Source: Methanobacteriota archaeon
GTDB lineage: Archaea > Halobacteriota > Halobacteria > Halobacteriales > Halalkalicoccaceae
Assembly: GCA_022561895.1 (NCBI GenBank)
Contig: JADFQH010000031.1
Location: forward strand, 1 to 16,091
Reading direction: 5' to 3'
DNA length: 16,091 nt
A program made the position numbers and the translations under genes. Position 1 is the stretch's first letter, and each line of letters begins with the position of its first letter. Shown here piece after piece: positions 7,094 through 13,684 of the stretch. The notes beneath the pieces were generated by a model that saw only the letters and a program-made list of their open reading frames with translations, did not search any database and had not been told where the DNA came from.

Positions 7094-7467
7094 GCGAGCA
7101 ACGGGACGAAGGCTACGACGAGTGGATCGAAGCGATCGAGCGCGGCGAGGGCTACGCACTCGAATGTGCCAATGGGCATGGTTCGCTCCCCCCGCGGCGT
7201 CTCTGTCCCGAATGTGGCGATTCCGAGTTAGAGAAACAGCCCCTTCCCGACAGCGGCACACTGGATACGTTCAGTACGATCCACGTCGCGACGCCCGCCT
7301 TCACCGAGGACGCTCCCTACGTGGTTGCGATCGCGGATTTCGGACTCCTCAGGCTGACGGGCCAGCTTCGCGGCGTCGAGGAGCCGGAAGTCGGCATGCG
7401 GGTCGGCGTCGGAATCGAGGGCAGAAAAACCACCGAGGAACCGCTACTCGTCTTCCGCCCCGCGTAG
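7090..7467 (+). CDS. DUF35 zinc-ribbon/OB-fold protein, thiolase partner
   Basis: This 125-residue protein has an N-terminal helix and a zinc ribbon with probable ligands C26 and C39/C42 (ECANGHG and LCPECG; H30 is nearby). An OB-fold domain follows from about 55 to 125 (FSTIHVATPAFTEDAPYVV, then GLLRLTGQL and MRVGVGIEG). DUF35 proteins accompany SCP2-type thiolases and act as scaffold or acyl-CoA channel; they are not themselves catalytic. The start at 7090 is supported by GGAGG at 7078-7082. The 3' end overlaps the convergent hydrolase gene by 24 nt. Confidence 0.85.
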   Translation: MSEQRDEGYDEWIEAIERGEGYALECANGHGSLPPRRLCPECGDSELEKQPLPDSGTLDTFSTIHVATPAFTEDAPYVVAIADFGLLRLTGQLRGVEEPEVGMRVGVGIEGRKTTEEPLLVFRPA

Positions 7468-8382
7468 CTCTTCTCGCACCACGTCGAGAAACTCACGCGG
7501 ATGTTCGACATGGGGAAGCAATCGAGCGCGGTCGATCACGACGAGACGAGCGTCCGCGGTTTCCGCGAGCGTGCGGCCCTGTCGGAGCGGCGTGATGTCG
7601 GCTTCCCGGCCCCAGACGAGCGTCGTCTCGATGTCGAGTTCCGCGAGTTCTTTGCCGAGATCGATGGGGCGGTCGAGAAATCCACTGATAAATGAGGCGG
7701 GCGCGTAGCGCGCGCCGGGCTGGTGGGCGCTCTCCCACTCGTAGGCCAGTTTTTCGTCGGTGAAGTTGTTCATATCATAATACCCGTGATCGGCGCTGAA
7801 GTACCGGATCGAGGGGCGACTCGCGATCAGGTTGTACAGACCAGTTCCGACGACCGGCGCGCGAAACAGTGAGCGCAGTTTGGGGCGCTGGGTGGGCATG
7901 GTCGTCGCGGTCGGACAGATCAGGACGAGTCGGGTAAACTGTGCGTCTTCAGCGGCTTCGACGGCGTAGGCTCCCGCGAGTGAGGAGGCGATGCAGGTCA
8001 CGTCTTCGACCGTATCACGGGCGAAGTCGGCGAGAAACGACGTATAGAGCGCGCCCGAGTACAGAAGCGGCGGCCGATCCGAACCCCCAAAACCCGGCAG
8101 GTCTGGGGCGATAACGTGGAACTCCTCGGATAGCTCCTCGAAGATCTCTGCAAACTCGTAGCTCGAGGCGGCAGCATTGATCCCGTGGACGAGGAGCACG
8201 TCGGGGTCGGCCGGATCCCCGCCCTCGGTGTAGGAAACGTCGAGACCGCGCCATCGATAGGTGTGCTGGCGACCCGAGAGCGCCGGTGAGAGCGATTCGG
8301 CACGACCGGCGAGCGTTCGGTTGCCGACCGCGGCCAGTCCTACCGTGGCCGCGGCACCACTAACAAGGTGTCGAAGCTTCAT
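7444..8382 (-). CDS. Alpha/beta-fold hydrolase
   Basis: This 312-residue protein has an N-terminal hydrophobic stretch (about 5-20, SGAAATVGLAAVG) that may anchor it in the membrane. The fold's landmarks are visible: oxyanion VLLVHG (62-67), DLPGFGGSD (94-102), nucleophile S134 in IASSLAG, acid D262 in WGREADITPL, and histidine H291 in LLPHVEHP. This is a complete triad. The substrate is unknown; esterase, lipase-like or thioesterase activity is possible. The frame is open far upstream, but residues before the ATG at 8382 would overlap meaB in another frame. The ATG has a TATA-like box 27 nt upstream. It is convergent with and overlaps the DUF35 gene. Confidence 0.82.
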   Translation of the reverse strand: MKLRHLVSGAAATVGLAAVGNRTLAGRAESLSPALSGRQHTYRWRGLDVSYTEGGDPADPDVLLVHGINAAASSYEFAEIFEELSEEFHVIAPDLPGFGGSDRPPLLYSGALYTSFLADFARDTVEDVTCIASSLAGAYAVEAAEDAQFTRLVLICPTATTMPTQRPKLRSLFRAPVVGTGLYNLIASRPSIRYFSADHGYYDMNNFTDEKLAYEWESAHQPGARYAPASFISGFLDRPIDLGKELAELDIETTLVWGREADITPLRQGRTLAETADARLVVIDRARLLPHVEHPREFLDVVREELRGAEDE

Positions 8383-8404
8383 ACCGGATCTATCGGAGGG
8401 AGGG

Positions 8405-8412
8405 GACTTAAC
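8405..8412 (-). promoter_or_regulatory. TATA-like box of the hydrolase gene
   Basis: On the minus strand GTTAAGTC is centred near 8409, 27 nt before the ATG at 8382, inside the 41-bp gap after meaB. The hydrolase could therefore be transcribed alone as a leaderless message as well as by readthrough from meaB. Confidence 0.4.
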
Positions 8413-8423
8413 GATGATCGACG

Positions 8424-9401
8424 CTATCGCTGAGGTGGTGTTTCTTCCTCGACGAGACATCGTTCGAGCGGTGTGATGATCTCGTCGGCCACCGTATAGG
8501 GATCGGTTTCTTTCGCGCTGATCCGGTCGACGAACTCCTCGATCCCACCGCGCCGGTCGATCTCGCCTTCGAGAAGTCGGCCCGCGTCCTCCCTGAGCAG
8601 GGTACGAACCTCCTCCGCATACCGCGTCCGGGCCTTCGCTTCGAGCGTGCCCGAGGATTCGAGAAAAGTGCGATGGGAGGTGAACGTCTCGATCAGGGTT
8701 TCTATTCCTTCGCCGCTTGTCGAAACCGTCTCGACGATCTCGGGCGTCCACTCGCCGTTCTCCCGGCCTTCGAGCATCTCCGAGAGCTGTTTTACCGTTC
8801 TATCGGCTCCCGGCATATCCGCCTTGTTCACGACGAAGACGTCCCCGATCTCGAGGATGCCGGCTTTGAGCATCTGGATGTCGTCGCCGCTTTCGGGCTG
8901 GACGAGCACCGCTACGGTGTCCGCGGTCCGAACGATGTCGACCTCGTTCTGGCCCGCGCCGACGGTTTCGACGATCACTCGGTCGATCCCGAAGGCGTCA
9001 AACGCCTTGATCGCGTCGCCGGTGGCCGTCGAGAGCCCTCCCAGTTGGCCGCGGGCGCTCATCGAGCGGACGAAGGTGTCCATATCGCCCGTGGTCGAGG
9101 CCATGCGGATCCGATCGCCCAGCACTGCGCCGCCGGTGTACGGCGAGGAGGGATCGACTGCGATAACACCCACAGTGAGGCCCTCATCGCGGTAGGCCTT
9201 TGCGAGCTTATCAACGAGGGTGGATTTGCCCGCGCCGGGGCTGCCAGTGATCCCGATCACTTCGGCGCTTCCGGTGTGTTCGTGGAGGTCGGCGACGAGC
9301 TCGCGGTAGCCCGATGAGCGGTTCTCGATCTTCGTGATCGTGCGGGCGAGCGCGCGGTACTCGCCGGAGAGGAGGTCCGCGACGAGATCTCCGTCGGTCA
9401 T
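8424..9401 (-). CDS. meaB: Methylmalonyl-CoA mutase-associated G-protein chaperone (MeaB/ArgK)
   Basis: This 325-residue G3E-family P-loop GTPase has Walker A GSPGAGKST (53-61), DPSSP (83-87), ETVGAGQNE (145-153) and the guanine-specificity NKAD (192-195). MeaB protects and reactivates adenosylcobalamin-dependent methylmalonyl-CoA mutase and gates cofactor loading. Old annotations as arginine/ornithine transport kinase (ArgK) are superseded. The gene overlaps the upstream B12-binding subunit gene by ATGA (9398-9401), strong context for the mutase role. The length matches the family; the acidic C-terminus (CLVEEETPPQR) lies past the conserved dimerisation region. Confidence 0.93.
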   Translation of the reverse strand: MTDGDLVADLLSGEYRALARTITKIENRSSGYRELVADLHEHTGSAEVIGITGSPGAGKSTLVDKLAKAYRDEGLTVGVIAVDPSSPYTGGAVLGDRIRMASTTGDMDTFVRSMSARGQLGGLSTATGDAIKAFDAFGIDRVIVETVGAGQNEVDIVRTADTVAVLVQPESGDDIQMLKAGILEIGDVFVVNKADMPGADRTVKQLSEMLEGRENGEWTPEIVETVSTSGEGIETLIETFTSHRTFLESSGTLEAKARTRYAEEVRTLLREDAGRLLEGEIDRRGGIEEFVDRISAKETDPYTVADEIITPLERCLVEEETPPQR

Positions 9402-9814
9402 CGCTCGGGGGCGTTCTCGCGGACGAACTCGATGGTCTCACTCATCGGCGTGCCCGGCCCGAAGATCGCGTCGACGCCCGCCTCTCTCATCGGCTCTTTG
9501 TCCTTGTCAGGGATCACCCCACCGAGGATGATGAGCGTGTCCTCGAACGCACCGTACTCTTCGAGCCCGGCGACGATCTTCGGAATGAGCGTGTTGTGTG
9601 CCCCCGAGAGGATCGAGATTCCAAGGACATCCACGTCCTCTTGGACTGCGGCCTGAACGATCTCGTCGGGCGCGTTATGCAGTCCCGAGTAGATCACCTC
9701 GAAGCCCGCATCCCGAAACGCCCGCGAGATGACGTGTGCTCCTCGATCATGGCCATCGAGCCCGACTTTCGCCACGAGACACCGGATCGCCCGCTGGTCC
9801 TCCTCGACGCTCAT
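9398..9814 (-). CDS. Methylmalonyl-CoA mutase, B12-binding small subunit
   Basis: This 138-residue stand-alone cobalamin-binding domain has the axial histidine H22 in the GLDGHDRGAHV motif, SGAHN near 70-74, and LGGVIP near 97-102. These are the three classic B12-binding signatures. With the catalytic large subunit, which is not in this window, it isomerises methylmalonyl-CoA to succinyl-CoA. I chose the ATG at 9814 because GGAGG (9823-9827 on the minus strand) lies eight bases upstream; an ATG at 9829 would add five residues and place the SD inside the gene. It is the first gene of a pair with meaB. No clear TATA box was found upstream. Confidence 0.92.
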   Translation of the reverse strand: MSVEEDQRAIRCLVAKVGLDGHDRGAHVISRAFRDAGFEVIYSGLHNAPDEIVQAAVQEDVDVLGISILSGAHNTLIPKIVAGLEEYGAFEDTLIILGGVIPDKDKEPMREAGVDAIFGPGTPMSETIEFVRENAPER

Positions 9815-9964
9815 TTCGACTTCCTCCATCCGTTCATACCCCTCTTTTCCCGCCGAGGGCTTTCACTGTAACGGACATCCGTGATGGAGGTTAGCGATAT
9901 AGCGACGAAACCAAATACAATTACTACCTGTGCCGTAAACAGCCCTATTCGGTTTCTGAGAGCG

Positions 9965-9971
9965 CTTATAC
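9965..9971 (+). promoter_or_regulatory. TATA box of the MOT1-type transporter gene
   Basis: CTTATAC is centred at 9968, exactly 27 nt before a GTG at 9995, the leaderless spacing. This box decides the start codon of the downstream gene. Confidence 0.6.
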
Positions 9972-9994
9972 TACCCCGGCCTCTACCCCATTTA

Positions 9995-11095
9995 GTGGCC
10001 GTCTCATTCGATATCTCCGAATCGCGCCGACTCGAGTTCTCTACCAATGAACTGACCGGGGCGGTAGGAGATTCGCTTACGGTGCTTCCGATCGTCGTTG
10101 CCCTTGCGCTCTTGACGGAGATCTCGCTTCCCCATGTGCTGATCGCGTTCGGGATCTTCCAGATCGTCTGGGGGGCGTACTACGGGCTGCCGGTTTCAGT
10201 CGAGCCGATGAAAGCGCTCGCGGCACTCGCCATCGCGGGCGCGCTCTCGTATGCGGAACTCGCACTCGCCGGATTGGTGTTGGGGGTCGTTCTTCTGGGT
10301 ATTGGCGCGACGGGCGCGCTTTCGATCGCGGAACGCTGGATCGGCGAGCCAGTAATCAGAGGAATTCAGTTCGCTGTCGGACTCATCCTCCTGGAAACGA
10401 GTATTTCGCTCGCGGCCGGGAGCTGGTCGCTCGCCGCAGTCGCACTCGCGATCGCACTCGTGGTTATCGCACTGGGGTATAAGAACGCGAGCGCGCTCGT
10501 CGTTCTTGCCGTGGGTGCGCTGATCGCACTGGCTTCGACCGGATTTCCCACCCCCCAATCGCCCGGCCTTCCTCCGATCCCCTCGCTCGGGACGGCGATG
10601 ACGTGGAGCGCAGCCGATGGAATCGTCGCCCAGTTCGCGATGACGATCGGCAACGCCGCACTCGCTACATCACTACTGTTTTCGGATCTCTTCGATGAGG
10701 ACGTTTCAGCCGACGACCTTTCTTCGAGCATGGGCGTGACGAACCTGCTTGCCGTTCCTTTGGGAGGGATTCCGATGTGTCACGGCTGTGACGGCGTCGC
10801 CGGAAAGTACGAGTTCGGCGCGCGCACGGGCGGCGCGAACGTTATTCTCGGGATCGGGTATCTCGCGCTCGCCTTGGTGGCGACCGGCGCGCTCATCGCC
10901 GCCTTTCCATTGGCGATGCTCGGTGTGCTGCTTGCGATCGTTGCCATCTCGCTCGGGTCCGCTGTACGAAGTTCTTCGAACATCGCGCTTTCGGTGGGGA
11001 TTGGCGTCATGGCGCTGGTCTGGAACATCGGGATCGCGTTCCTGCTCGGGATCGCGGCGCATCTCGCCATCGAGCGCTACCGGCGCGGAATCTAA
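9995..11095 (+). CDS. MOT1-type molybdate/sulfate transporter
   Basis: This 366-residue, strongly hydrophobic protein has about ten membrane helices. It carries the two repeated signatures of the MOT1 branch of the SulP superfamily: GIFQIVWGAYYGLPVSVEPM (53-72) and PMCHGCDGVAGKYEFGARTG (260-279). MOT1 members import molybdate, and some may carry sulfate. A stretch ending in SLTVLPIVVAL near 27-37 matches the usual N-terminus. I start at GTG 9995 because it is 27 nt after a TATA box; the frame is open to 9881, but those 38 residues are hydrophilic and unlike the family. Next to it, convergent, is a winged-helix gene that could regulate it, although no ModE/TOBE features are seen. Confidence 0.82.
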   Translation: MAVSFDISESRRLEFSTNELTGAVGDSLTVLPIVVALALLTEISLPHVLIAFGIFQIVWGAYYGLPVSVEPMKALAALAIAGALSYAELALAGLVLGVVLLGIGATGALSIAERWIGEPVIRGIQFAVGLILLETSISLAAGSWSLAAVALAIALVVIALGYKNASALVVLAVGALIALASTGFPTPQSPGLPPIPSLGTAMTWSAADGIVAQFAMTIGNAALATSLLFSDLFDEDVSADDLSSSMGVTNLLAVPLGGIPMCHGCDGVAGKYEFGARTGGANVILGIGYLALALVATGALIAAFPLAMLGVLLAIVAISLGSAVRSSSNIALSVGIGVMALVWNIGIAFLLGIAAHLAIERYRRGI

Positions 11096-11104
11096 TCGAA
11101 ACCA

Positions 11105-11120
11105 AGTAGAGGGTACTACT
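11105..11120. terminator. Weak hairpin between convergent genes
   Basis: AGTAG (11105-11109) and CTACT (11116-11120) can pair around a 6-nt loop, between the MOT1 stop (11095) and the wHTH stop (11116-11118). A five-pair stem is marginal. It is listed because it is the only structure in the 20-bp gap. Confidence 0.25.
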
Positions 11121-11484
11121 GGCCCGAATCGTCGGTCGAATCGGTTCGGCCCGCCCCGATGGCGTTGATCTCGCCGTTGAGTTCCGCGACCAGCTGTCCG
11201 GTTGGACTATCGAGATCGTAGTGATACCGCCGGCCGCCCGCCGTCTCCGCGATGACTCCCAATTCGACGAGTCTATCGATATGCCGGCGCACGCTCTGTG
11301 TGCTCACCCCGGCGAACTCCGCCAGCTCCGTCTTGGTGAACTCCTTTCGTGGATCGACCTGCAACAGCGCGTCGATCATGAAATGGACGCTCTCGTGCTG
11401 ACAGAGGTATAACCATCCGGAAGGATACGCTAACCGTTGTTCCTTCATGTTTTCCGTCGATGGTTCGAGATCCGGCTGGCTCAT
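11116..11484 (-). CDS. Winged-helix (ArsR/MarR-like) transcriptional regulator
   Basis: This 122-residue protein has a helix-turn-helix at about 49-77 (FTKTELAEFAGVSTQSVRRH, then IDRLVELGVI) and a beta wing at 78-91 (AETAGGRRYHYDLD). This is the typical small archaeal wHTH layout. There is no visible ligand domain; the N-terminal segment (GWLYLCQHESVHFMIDALL) may form a dimer interface. The start at 11484 is supported by a TATA box 27 nt upstream. A perfect 12-bp palindrome lies between box and start, pointing to autorepression. Its effector is unknown. Neighbouring targets could be itself, the divergent small gene, or the MOT1 transporter. Confidence 0.8.
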   Translation of the reverse strand: MSQPDLEPSTENMKEQRLAYPSGWLYLCQHESVHFMIDALLQVDPRKEFTKTELAEFAGVSTQSVRRHIDRLVELGVIAETAGGRRYHYDLDSPTGQLVAELNGEINAIGAGRTDSTDDSGQ

Positions 11485-11493
11485 GGGTTATCT

Positions 11494-11505
11494 AACAGTA
11501 CTGTT
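11494..11505. promoter_or_regulatory. Perfect 12-bp palindrome, probable operator
   Basis: AACAGTACTGTT is its own reverse complement and lies 10-21 bases upstream of the wHTH start, between the TATA box and the expected TSS. A bound dimer would block transcription. A related imperfect site, AAAAC-T-GTTTT (11526-11536), shares the ACTGTT core. Confidence 0.6.
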
Positions 11506-11507
11506 GC

Positions 11508-11514
11508 GTATAAG
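11508..11514 (-). promoter_or_regulatory. TATA box of the winged-helix regulator
   Basis: On the minus strand CTTATAC (the same heptamer as before the MOT1 gene) is centred at 11511, 27 nt before the ATG at 11484, implying a leaderless mRNA. Confidence 0.6.
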
Positions 11515-11552
11515 CATTGTGTGGTAAAACTGTTTTGGAACTATCTTTTACC

Positions 11553-11577
11553 CTACTTTGAAGTAGCCATATTTATA
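11553..11577 (+). promoter_or_regulatory. TATA box with upstream inverted repeat
   Basis: ATTTATA (11571-11577) is centred 27 nt before the ATG at 11601. Directly upstream, CTACTT (11553-11558) and AAGTAG (11561-11566) form a 6+6 inverted repeat with a 2-bp centre, at the BRE/activator position. This is a candidate site for a regulator different from the one binding ACTGTT. Confidence 0.6.
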
Positions 11578-11600
11578 CTGTGGTGTACTAAACGGGGCGT

Positions 11601-11921
11601 ATGGCCGAAACGGAACTCGTCTGTGCGATTCTCCGTGTCCTCGTTTCCGATCACGCGTATGGGAAGCCACGCCCACGGGACATCTTGCTGAACAAAGCCG
11701 CGTATCCACCCCATAAGGGCGGCGCGGCGAAGGAGGCCTACGAAACGGTTCGAAAACAGGAGTTCGTCGTCGATCACGCTACTCGTGGGATCAAGCTCGA
11801 CAGCTCGGAGTTCGGCGCGCTCGTGCAGTTCCTCTACGACGAGTGTAGGTGGGAACGGTTCGAACTCGAACTGCGTATCAAGCATTTCGAAGGATGGGAC
11901 GAAATCGAATGGGACGAGTAG
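11601..11921 (+). CDS. Small acidic protein, possible winged-helix fold, function unknown
   Basis: This 106-residue soluble protein has no membrane segment. The pattern is helix (ETELVCAILRVLVSDH), basic segment (GKPRPRDILLNKAAYPPHKG), helix (AAKEAYETVRKQEF), then a short turn (ATRGIKLDSSEF) and a C-terminal helix with an aromatic/acidic end (HFEGWDEIEWDE). This could be a degenerate winged-helix domain. It looks like uncharacterised haloarchaeal small proteins, but I assign no function. The ATG has a textbook TATA box 27 nt upstream. It is divergent from the wHTH regulator and flanked on both sides by ACTGTT motifs. Confidence 0.65.
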   Translation: MAETELVCAILRVLVSDHAYGKPRPRDILLNKAAYPPHKGGAAKEAYETVRKQEFVVDHATRGIKLDSSEFGALVQFLYDECRWERFELELRIKHFEGWDEIEWDE

Positions 11922-11931
11922 CCTTTCATAA

Positions 11932-12003
11932 GGACTGTTGTCGTCCGTCAGGCGCTAATGCTGACCCGCACGAGCGACCGGCGGCACACCGTTACAACAG
12001 TCC
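11932..12003. repeat. 72-nt element bounded by 10-bp inverted repeats
   Basis: GGACTGTTGT (11932-11941) and ACAACAGTCC (11994-12003) are exact reverse complements that enclose 52 nt, including a smaller GTCAG/CTGAC stem at 11947-11965. It fills the gap between two convergent genes, so it may act as a bidirectional terminator or a processed RNA structure. The ends also loosely resemble terminal repeats of IS6-type elements, so a tiny non-autonomous element is possible; no target-site duplication is visible. It is not a tRNA. Confidence 0.5.
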
Positions 12004-12006
12004 GTA

Positions 12007-12753
12007 TCAATCCGTCTCCGGCAGCGCGTAGGCTCCGGCGAGGAAGAAGACGAGCGCAAGCCCCGAGAGAATAGCGAGATCCGCGATCCACGGCCCACCC
12101 GACACCGTGACCTCACGGACGCCACGCGAGAAGTAGGTAAGCGGGAGGAGATCGATCACCGGTCCCATCCAGCCGGGCAGCAGCGCGGGCGGGACGAACG
12201 TCTCTGCGAGAAACAGCATGGGCAGGGCGATCGTGTTCGCGGCGGCGATCACGCCGTCTTGGGAGTCAGCGACTCTCCCCAGAATCGCGCCGATCCCACA
12301 GAACACCGCCGAGCCGATCAGGACGAACGGAACCAGTAGGGGCGAAAGGACGAAGGTGGCGTCAGTGAGCAGCCAGAGAACGACCAAGAGGATGGCGCTT
12401 GCGATTCCGACGAGGATTGCGTTGACGAGGGTGTGGGCGAGCAGCCACTCTGTCCTCGAAAGCGGCGTCGTTGCGAGCTTCTCGAACCGGTTGCCGTCGC
12501 GGTGACGGGCAACGGTGCTCCCGACTCGCGAAAGCGGCGTAAAGAGCACGACGACGGCGAGATACCCTGCTAGATAGTATTCGGGCGGTTCGGTGAACAG
12601 TCCCCCGTCAGTGGGATCGGTCGTCACAAGCGCGCCGAAGATGACGATCAGTATCACGGGGAAAAAGAAGGTGAAAAATACCGCCGTCCGGCGGCGGACG
12701 AAGGAGTGCCACGCCGCTTCGAACTCCGCGCGGGTTCGAGAGAGGCTGCTCAT
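12007..12753 (-). CDS. ABC-2 type exporter permease
   Basis: This 248-residue membrane protein has about six helices (near 22-44, 62-80, 106-133, 137-157, 170-190 and 224-243). The ABC-2 family layout is visible: an N-terminal cytoplasmic stretch (RAEFEAAWHSFVRRR), HRDGNRFEKLATTPLSRTEW in the first loop, and a conserved LLPLTYFSRGVREV near the end. It pairs with the ATPase encoded immediately upstream (ATGA overlap, 12750-12753) to form a drug- or lipid-type exporter. The substrate cannot be told. The stop lies three bases inside the right arm of the 72-nt inverted-repeat element. Confidence 0.88.
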   Translation of the reverse strand: MSSLSRTRAEFEAAWHSFVRRRTAVFFTFFFPVILIVIFGALVTTDPTDGGLFTEPPEYYLAGYLAVVVLFTPLSRVGSTVARHRDGNRFEKLATTPLSRTEWLLAHTLVNAILVGIASAILLVVLWLLTDATFVLSPLLVPFVLIGSAVFCGIGAILGRVADSQDGVIAAANTIALPMLFLAETFVPPALLPGWMGPVIDLLPLTYFSRGVREVTVSGGPWIADLAILSGLALVFFLAGAYALPETD

Positions 12754-13670
12754 CGGATCCCCCCCGCTATCGCGGGATCAACGCGCGCGCGCTCGCCCGC
12801 GCGTTCGAGATAGACGTCCTCCAAGGAGGGCTGGGTCCATGCGAGCGAATCATACTCGATTCCTGTGCGTTCGAGCGCGGCGACCGCCTCGCCGATCTCT
12901 TTCGGGCTGATCCCGTGGATCGTCAGCTCCCGGCCGTCCGCCGAGACGCGATAGTCGCTTCCCGCGAGCGCGTCACTCGCGGCTTCGGTCTCGACGACCA
13001 GCCGGCTCTCGCCACCGTGTTCGGCGACGAGCGTATCCGGGGAGCCTATTTCGACGAGCTGACCCTCCGCGAGCAGCCCCACCCGATCCGCGAGCGCCTC
13101 CGCCTCGGCCATATTGTGGGTGGTGAGAAACACCGTCGTGCCGCCGGCCGCGAGGCCGGCGACCAGGCTCCACAGATCCCGCCGTCCGGCGGGGTCGATC
13201 CCGGTCGTGGGCTCGTCCAAAAAGAGGACGTCTGGATCGTTGACGAGCGCGATTCCCACACAGATCCGGCGCCGTTGGCCCCCCGAGAGCGTCTCGTACC
13301 ACGAATCGGCATCGCCGGCCATTCCCACTTCTGTCAGAACGTCTTCGACCGCGCGGGGATGGTCGTAGAGTCCGGCGTAGTAAGAGAGGAGTTCGCGGCC
13401 GGTGAGGCGCTCGGGCGGCGAGAAGTCTTGGGGCAGGAGCGCGATCCGGTTTTCGTCGATCTCCTCGGGAGCGGAGCCGAGCACCGATACACTACCCGAA
13501 TCCGGTGTCGTTGTGCCGGTCAGCGCGCGCACGAGCGTGGTCTTTCCCGCGCCGTTGGGGCCGATGAGCGCGAACACCTCGCCGCGCGCAACGGCGAGGG
13601 AGACGCCGTCCAGCGCGACGGTGTCGCCGTAGGTTCGAGAGAGCCCCTCGGCGACGAGCGCGTTGTCCAT
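12750..13670 (-). CDS. ABC transporter ATP-binding protein (CcmA/DrrA-like exporter)
   Basis: This 306-residue ATPase has Walker A GPNGAGKT (37-44), Q-loop Q81, signature LSGGQ (128-132), Walker B VLFLDEP (148-154) and switch H185 in TTHNMAEAEAL. The GPNGAGKTT form and the ~75-residue C-terminal extension are typical of ABC-2 exporters (DrrA/CcmA/NatA types). They do not fit PstB, although the gene lies just downstream of pstA. The ATG at 13670 has a TATA-like CTTAG 27 nt upstream, so the exporter pair probably has its own promoter. It overlaps the permease gene by 4 nt. Confidence 0.92.
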   Translation of the reverse strand: MDNALVAEGLSRTYGDTVALDGVSLAVARGEVFALIGPNGAGKTTLVRALTGTTTPDSGSVSVLGSAPEEIDENRIALLPQDFSPPERLTGRELLSYYAGLYDHPRAVEDVLTEVGMAGDADSWYETLSGGQRRRICVGIALVNDPDVLFLDEPTTGIDPAGRRDLWSLVAGLAAGGTTVFLTTHNMAEAEALADRVGLLAEGQLVEIGSPDTLVAEHGGESRLVVETEAASDALAGSDYRVSADGRELTIHGISPKEIGEAVAALERTGIEYDSLAWTQPSLEDVYLERAGERARVDPAIAGGIR

Positions 13671-13684
13671 ACTCGAACGAAAGA

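Larger units (their letters stand above)
7029..7097 (+). repeat. 19-bp direct repeat carrying SD and start codon
   Basis: GAGGTGGTCGCATGAGCGA occurs at 7029-7047 and again at 7079-7097, exactly 50 bp apart. Each copy contains a purine-rich SD (GAGG) seven bases before an ATGA. The first copy encodes the thiolase C-terminus (EVVA-stop) and starts the mini-ORF. The second ends the mini-ORF with the same EVVA-stop and starts the DUF35 gene. Similarity beyond the 19 bp is weak, so an old partial duplication is likely. Confidence 0.8.

Noticed and set aside
8383..8751. N-terminal extension of the hydrolase frame to 435 residues
   Set aside because: The added residues are Arg-rich and overlap the end of meaB in another frame. 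The ATG at 8382 has a TATA-like box at 27 nt and starts a sensible N-terminus.
9881..9994. 38-residue N-terminal extension of the MOT1-type transporter
   Set aside because: It lies upstream of and across the TATA box at 9965-9971, and the residues do not look like the family N-terminus.
11932..12003. tRNA gene
   Set aside because: Length and closing stem are suggestive, but there is no T-loop GTTCRANNC, no D-arm pattern and no recognisable anticodon arm; the terminal stem has 10 pairs rather than 7.
12750..13670. pstB, by its position after pstA
   Set aside because: Walker A is of the GPNGAGKTT exporter type, the protein has a long C-terminal extension, and it overlaps an ABC-2 permease gene.
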